A stretch of 7,722 nt of DNA from the NCBI GenBank assembly GCA_028714395.1, contig JAQTMJ010000033.1, forward strand, positions 1 through 7,722, given 5' to 3'. The stretch comes from Candidatus Iainarchaeum sp. (GTDB lineage Archaea; Micrarchaeota; Micrarchaeia; Anstonellales; Bilamarchaeaceae). The translations under genes were made by a program, and so were the position numbers. Numbering within the stretch: the stretch's first letter is position 1; each line of letters begins with the position of its first letter. The notes under the pieces were generated by a model. That model was not told the origin of the DNA and made no database searches. It saw only the letters and a list, made by a program, of their open reading frames with translations. This document shows positions 3,786 through 7,722 of the stretch, piece after piece.

Positions 3786-5090
3786 ATGAAAATCACATTC
3801 TACGGGGGCGTTGGCGAGGTAGGGCGCTCGTGCGCGCTCCTTGAATCCAATGAAAAAAACCTGCTCCTGGACGCAGGCATAAAGCTCGGGGAGAAGGTGG
3901 AGTACCCGCTCATTCCCGACGATGTACTGGAAGGGATAAGCAATATTGCGGTGAGCCACGCGCACCTGGACCACTCGGGCTTCCTTCCGCACATATACGC
4001 GAGAAGCCCGCTGCGCCCGGAAATTTTCGCCACCAAGCCCACGCGCGATTTGATGGGCGTGCTACTGGCGGATTACCTGAAGATACAGAAAATCCGGGAG
4101 CAGACGCCGGAGTTCGGTGAGAGCGAAGTGAACGAGCTCATGCAGAAAATAAAGCTGCAGGAGTTCGGAAAGCAGTTCAGCGCCGGCTTTGGCGTTACGT
4201 TCCTGAATGCGGGCCACATACTCGGGAGCGCCATGACCCTGGTTGAAGATGATGGAAAGAAAGTCCTCTATTCCGGGGACATAAGCATGAGGAACACGCG
4301 CATCCTCGAAGGCGCCCAGCGCAACGTGCACGCGGACGCGCTCATGGTGGAGAGCACCTATGCAGGCAAGGAGGACGTGCTTCCGAGCGCCAGGGAATCC
4401 ATGCTGCGCTTCGTGACCAGCATAAACGAGACGCTCAGGGAAGGCGGCTTCGTCCTGGTTCCGTCGTTCGCAGTGGGCAGGGCCCAGGAAATACTTCTCG
4501 CATTGGAGGATTACATGCGCTCCGGAGTGCTCACCAAGGCCCCGATTTACATAGACGGAATGATACTCAAGGCCATGCGCATCTACCGGCAGAACGTGAT
4601 TTACGCGAGCGAGTCCATAAAGATGCGCATACTAACTTCCGATGATGATCCTTTCAAGAGCAAATTCTTCCACGTCCCGCGCACCAGGAACCGCGAAGAC
4701 GTCTTCAAGGAGCCCGCGATAATAATAACCACCAGCGGGATGCTGCTCGGGGGCCCGGCGCTCATCTACCTGGAGCGCATGTGCTCAGACCCGAAGAACA
4801 AGCTCATCATAGTGGGCTACCAGGCCCAGGGGACCTTGGGAAGGAAAATCCTTGAGGGCGAGAAGAAGGTGCGCCTGGGGGACCGCGAAATCCAGCTGGA
4901 GATGAAGGTGGAGAGCATACGCATTTCCGGCCATGCGGACAGGAACGAGCTGCTCCATTTCATAAAGGGCACCAGGGGGCTGAAGAAGGTGTTCCTGGTG
5001 CACGGCGAAAAGGGAGGGGAGCTCAGGGAAGACCTGGAGAAAGACTACGAGGTCGTGGTTCCGCGGCTGCTTGAGGAGCACGATATATGA
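3786..5090 (+). CDS. Beta-CASP metallo-beta-lactamase ribonuclease, archaeal CPSF2-like
   Basis: This 434-residue zinc-dependent ribonuclease of the beta-CASP family cuts or trims RNA in the cytoplasm. All key motifs are present: LLLDAG with D29 (motif 1), HAHLDH at 58-63 (motif 2), AGHILGS with H144 (motif 3), SGD with D165 (motif 4), VESTY with E189 (motif A), SGH with H383 (motif B) and VHG with H406 (motif C). The beta-CASP insert lies between about 200 and 345. The CPSF-type HAHLDHSG, rather than the HGHEDHIG usual in RNase J, and the lack of N-terminal KH domains point to the shorter aCPSF2 group rather than aCPSF1, the transcription-termination factor. The ATG at 3786 begins the first beta strand directly; GAGGT at 3770-3774 may be its ribosome site. 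A weak TATA candidate lies at 3722-3729. All catalytic residues are intact, so activity is expected. Confidence 0.93.
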   Translation: MKITFYGGVGEVGRSCALLESNEKNLLLDAGIKLGEKVEYPLIPDDVLEGISNIAVSHAHLDHSGFLPHIYARSPLRPEIFATKPTRDLMGVLLADYLKIQKIREQTPEFGESEVNELMQKIKLQEFGKQFSAGFGVTFLNAGHILGSAMTLVEDDGKKVLYSGDISMRNTRILEGAQRNVHADALMVESTYAGKEDVLPSARESMLRFVTSINETLREGGFVLVPSFAVGRAQEILLALEDYMRSGVLTKAPIYIDGMILKAMRIYRQNVIYASESIKMRILTSDDDPFKSKFFHVPRTRNREDVFKEPAIIITTSGMLLGGPALIYLERMCSDPKNKLIIVGYQAQGTLGRKILEGEKKVRLGDREIQLEMKVESIRISGHADRNELLHFIKGTRGLKKVFLVHGEKGGELREDLEKDYEVVVPRLLEEHDI

Positions 5091-5121
5091 TATGTGAACT
5101 AATGGATTTCCAGTCCGCACA

Positions 5122-5131
5122 ATATTTAAAA
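5122..5131 (+). promoter_or_regulatory. TATA box of the secreted anchored protein gene
   Basis: ATATTTAAAA is centred about 27 nt before the ATG at 5154. No Shine-Dalgarno site stands in between, so the message is probably leaderless. It likely also drives the large downstream gene, which has its own ribosome site but no separate promoter in the 18-bp gap. Confidence 0.6.
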
Positions 5132-5153
5132 ACAGGAACACCGATGTAAGCCC

Positions 5154-5594
5154 ATGAGAAAAACGCTCCTGCTGCTGCTTTTGCTTTTTTCAATCTCTTT
5201 CCCGCTGAACGTGACCGCGAACACGCAGCCCGGGGAGATAATTTTCCTGATAGACGGGAACCACTATGAAAGGGTAAACCTCACGCTCTTCATTCTCAGG
5301 GACGGGGTGCAGGTGAACGACGTGGAGAAAAGCGACGTGCTGCTCCCCCAGCTTTACGCGGTGCAGCACAACGGAACCGGGAGCTACGAGCTCAGGGCTG
5401 CGGATTCAAAGGGCGAATCCGCGAGTGCATTAGTGAATTTCACAATTGCCTCTCCCGCTCCTTCCACTGCTGCGGAGCAGCAGAAAGAGGATGAGCAGGG
5501 CACGCTTTACGCCATTATCGCCGCTTTGATAGGTATTGCGGTGCTTGGGTTGATTTTGTTAAGGTTTTTAAAGTCTAATAGTGATAATAAGTAG
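5154..5594 (+). CDS. Secreted, C-terminally membrane-anchored surface protein
   Basis: This 146-residue protein has an N-terminal signal peptide: a basic MRK, then a Leu-rich core at 4-18, with possible cleavage after A22. An extracellular, strand-rich domain follows at about 23-100, looking like a small immunoglobulin-like or CARDB-type beta sandwich, though I cannot assign a family. Next come a Pro/Ser/Ala/Glu/Gln linker (100-116), one membrane helix (117-137) and a short tail. Four N-glycosylation sequons are visible: NVT at 19, NLT at 42, NGT at 73 and NFT at 95. The last three would lie outside the cell, as expected for an archaeal surface protein; the first is within or next to the signal peptide. 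The gene has its own TATA box and is followed after 18 bp by the large unknown gene. Topology is clear; function is not known. A binding or adhesion role is possible but unproven. Confidence 0.8.
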   Translation: MRKTLLLLLLLFSISFPLNVTANTQPGEIIFLIDGNHYERVNLTLFILRDGVQVNDVEKSDVLLPQLYAVQHNGTGSYELRAADSKGESASALVNFTIASPAPSTAAEQQKEDEQGTLYAIIAALIGIAVLGLILLRFLKSNSDNK

Positions 5595-5601
5595 AGAAAA
5601 A

Positions 5602-5607
5602 AGGTGG
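5602..5607 (+). promoter_or_regulatory. Shine-Dalgarno site of the large unknown gene
   Basis: AGGTGG is followed by five bases and then ATG at 5613. This fixes the start of the large open frame and fits translation from the second position of a two-gene message. Confidence 0.65.
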
Positions 5608-5612
5608 AAACT

Positions 5613-7722
5613 ATGGCCGAAGCCAGCGTTCAAAAAGATACTAAGGGGAAACTTCAAACCGACAAGTTAGATTCTGAGGCAATCTCTAGAAAATATGGCG
5701 TGAGCAAAGAGGTAGTTGATGAATACTGCTCCAAATTCAGCATACACAGCGAAGCCGAGCTGCTCGATCGTTTCGTTGCAAACAACTACCATAAGTTATC
5801 TCCAAAAGGTCCGACCGGGCAGATATTCTCTACACTCAACCCGTTCAAAAAGAGACGGAGCATTATTGAAGATATGAGTGAGACTAGGGATAAAGAGGAG
5901 CGCTGCAGATACGCAATCCAATTCGAAGGAGCCATGCTTGCGGAACTCGTATGTGCGCGCGCCGGTGCAGAATCCAAAATACCAGCTGTGATAGACGCTC
6001 TCTCCGAAAGGAAGAACCTACCTACCGTGGATCCGAAAAGCGGCAAGCACGGCAACGAAAAACTGCGCGCTTTGAATGCCATAGGGCTGGCTTATGATGG
6101 AGTAGAGCAAGTGGGCGCAGCGGCTCCCGAGCCCCTGGAATATCCGGTGAAAAAGCAATACATGAAGGAAACGGTGGATGTTCTTGCTGCCGCACTTTTT
6201 GATGGCTCGAAGCTGAGAAAAGATAAGGACCTTGAGCTACACCTTGCAGCCGGAATGTGCGCACTACACTCTGGTTATGTCGACTATCTAAACGGTTTGG
6301 TGAACAAGGGAGGGATTGAAAAAACGGGCATGCTGAAGAAAATTTACGATGCGTCATTAGCGGAGTTCGAGAGCAATCATTCAGCTCTTGACGATTGTGT
6401 CAAGAACGGATTCATAGAAAAATATGACCAGAAGAGTTACACAGTTGACGCTCTCTATGCGAGGACCTACTCGCAGACGTATTCCACTTACTATCTATTG
6501 AAGAATAACGCCGAACCAGGCAAGGAAAAGGCATTTCTCGCGGCCATGGGTCCTTCCAGCGATGCGGAGATATCCAAAAAAGCAGGCGCTCTCGCTTCGG
6601 TGGGATTCCTTCTAAATTTCGAGAACAGGTATTTCGGCTTCTTGAAAAAGGACGAGCAGCGCTCATTCTGCCTTTGCAAATCCACCTATGAAAAGCGGCT
6701 CACGGAAATCATGGCTAGCTCAAGCTTCAAAGAAAACGTTGAGTTTACCGCCCTGCTCCTTAAATCCACCGCAAAAGGCGAGGAAGCATACGCGGCGTGG
6801 AAGAAGGCGAGAAAAAAAGCAGGCGAGAGCTGCGAATATGGAGATTATCTGCAGGAAACGATAAGAAAAAGATGGGCGGACAAAGTCGCTCCTGCGCAGC
6901 TTTCCACTCTTGCACTTGATTCCAAGGATAAAGAGGCATACGCCCAGCTCGTTTTCGACAAGGGTTTCACTTTAGAAGATATAAGTGTAGCGAGGGCAAT
7001 GGGCTTTGATTTGGCCAAAATACTTGGCATCTACAAAAACTTGGAAAAAGGGCCTGAATACCAAGCGCTGGTTGCAAAGGGCAAGGAACTCGGCCTTAAT
7101 GCGCAATACCAAGAATTGCTTGCCAAAACCTTGCTTCCGCACCTTGTGCTGGTAAAACTGGGCGAAGAAAGCCGGGAGGGTGAAAAAGCCGTGGATTTGA
7201 AGAGCATCATTGGCTCAATTTCGGCAGCCAGCATAAAAAACAGTGCAGACGAGCTGAAAAAAACACGCGGCTTCGAAGATATATCTGATGACAAAAAGCA
7301 GATGCTCATCTGGAACCAGCGGGTTATGCTTTTCCTGGAAGCGGCTTCAGGAAAGCTTCTTGTAACTTACCGTGTTTCGGAGACGATAGAGCTGCCAGCG
7401 ATTAAATTTGAGGCAGCATCAATGCCTATGGGAGAAACAAAAGGGTTGAGAATGGGAGAGGAAGAGCTTCCTTTGCCGCCACGGGCGGCGGCTGAGATAA
7501 CAATGCAAAAAGGCGGCGGTTACTATGTGACGCTCGAGAGCTTGTACAGCCCCAAAGAGGTTGCGTACTATGCGATTGAGAGCTGGTATCTGCAATCCAA
7601 AGTGGGGGATCCAGCCAAGCTTGGAAGCGTTTATTTCGGCGTGCCAAGAAAAGGTGTAAGTGAAGAATACCTCGCGCGGCTAAATAAGAGATTCACCCAG
7701 GGCTACGATTATTTCCTTCAAA
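5613..7722 (+). CDS. Large protein of unknown function, 703 residues visible (3' end outside window)
   Basis: The frame is open from ATG at 5613 to the window end, 703 codons, with a good ribosome site. I do not recognise the family. No signal peptide or membrane helix is visible, so the product looks cytoplasmic. The N-terminal 20 residues are polar. Residues 22-60 (ISRKYGVSKEVVDEYC and following) could form a small helix-turn-helix or a SAM-like helical bundle. Residues 90-580 are mostly alpha-helical and Lys/Glu/Ala-rich, with loosely repeated motifs EAYAQLVFDKG (441), EYQALVAKG (482) and QYQELLAKT (498) that hint at a helical-repeat scaffold. From about 580 the protein turns strand-rich (KLLVTYRVSETIEL at 581-594, GGYYVTLESLY at 635-645), then mixed. 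Seven cysteines are scattered, without a zinc-type pair except CLC at 353-355. Codons favour AAA, GAT, CTT and TCT, unlike the ribonuclease gene. It is probably co-transcribed with the anchored surface protein. Confidence 0.85.
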   Translation, partial: MAEASVQKDTKGKLQTDKLDSEAISRKYGVSKEVVDEYCSKFSIHSEAELLDRFVANNYHKLSPKGPTGQIFSTLNPFKKRRSIIEDMSETRDKEERCRYAIQFEGAMLAELVCARAGAESKIPAVIDALSERKNLPTVDPKSGKHGNEKLRALNAIGLAYDGVEQVGAAAPEPLEYPVKKQYMKETVDVLAAALFDGSKLRKDKDLELHLAAGMCALHSGYVDYLNGLVNKGGIEKTGMLKKIYDASLAEFESNHSALDDCVKNGFIEKYDQKSYTVDALYARTYSQTYSTYYLLKNNAEPGKEKAFLAAMGPSSDAEISKKAGALASVGFLLNFENRYFGFLKKDEQRSFCLCKSTYEKRLTEIMASSSFKENVEFTALLLKSTAKGEEAYAAWKKARKKAGESCEYGDYLQETIRKRWADKVAPAQLSTLALDSKDKEAYAQLVFDKGFTLEDISVARAMGFDLAKILGIYKNLEKGPEYQALVAKGKELGLNAQYQELLAKTLLPHLVLVKLGEESREGEKAVDLKSIIGSISAASIKNSADELKKTRGFEDISDDKKQMLIWNQRVMLFLEAASGKLLVTYRVSETIELPAIKFEAASMPMGETKGLRMGEEELPLPPRAAAEITMQKGGGYYVTLESLYSPKEVAYYAIESWYLQSKVGDPAKLGSVYFGVPRKGVSEEYLARLNKRFTQGYDYFLQ

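Noticed and set aside
5786..7647. Several Ser/Arg/Phe-rich minus-strand frames opposite the large gene
   Set aside because: Each is short, lacks a ribosome site, and is explained by the codon structure of the 703-codon plus-strand gene.
1..7722. CRISPR array, insertion sequence or transposase
   Set aside because: No regularly spaced repeats were seen, and no transposase or integrase motifs appear in any convincing frame.

Overview
The window looks like a compact archaeal genome fragment. The evidence is a GTP-dependent dephospho-CoA kinase (an archaea-specific family), a beta-CASP nuclease of the archaeal CPSF type, a small archaeal PRC-barrel protein, and TATA-type promoters placed about 27 nt before several start codons, as expected for leaderless archaeal transcripts. 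Where Shine-Dalgarno sites occur they read GGTGATC, GAGGTG or AGGTGG, which fits an archaeal 16S tail. Gene spacing is tight, with two convergent pairs overlapping at their stop codons. A small-genome or DPANN-like lineage is plausible, but I cannot fix the lineage from this window.

Layout. 1-1068 (minus): the N-terminal 356 residues of an MFS transporter, running off the left edge. 1122-1613 (plus): dephospho-CoA kinase for the last step of CoA synthesis, divergent from the transporter and apparently sharing one two-way TATA element with it. 1610-2049 (minus): a two-gene unit, PRC-barrel protein then a 63-residue two-helix membrane protein. 2149-2224: a striking nested palindrome that ends on the stop codon of the next gene. 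2222-2671 (minus): an Lrp/AsnC regulator, divergent from an unrecognised 88-residue helical protein at 2790-3056 (plus); the gap between them holds two inverted repeats and TATA elements. 3053-3604 (minus): a transglutaminase-fold protein that seems to have lost its catalytic triad. 3786-5090 (plus): an aCPSF2-like ribonuclease. 5154-5594 (plus): a secreted, single-pass membrane-anchored protein with four N-glycosylation sequons. 5613-7722 (plus): at least 703 residues of a large protein I do not recognise, open at the right edge.

How the genes relate. Most of the window is housekeeping or regulatory: CoA synthesis, RNA processing, a feast/famine-type regulator and transport. No single pathway joins them. 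The clearest accessory-looking part is the right end, where the anchored surface protein and the large unknown protein are 18 bp apart in the same direction. The large gene uses more A/T-ending codons (AAA, GAT, CTT, TCT) than the G/C-rich genes to its left. The best candidates for something undescribed are that pair, the nested palindrome with its buried Shine-Dalgarno sequence, and the inactive transglutaminase-like protein.
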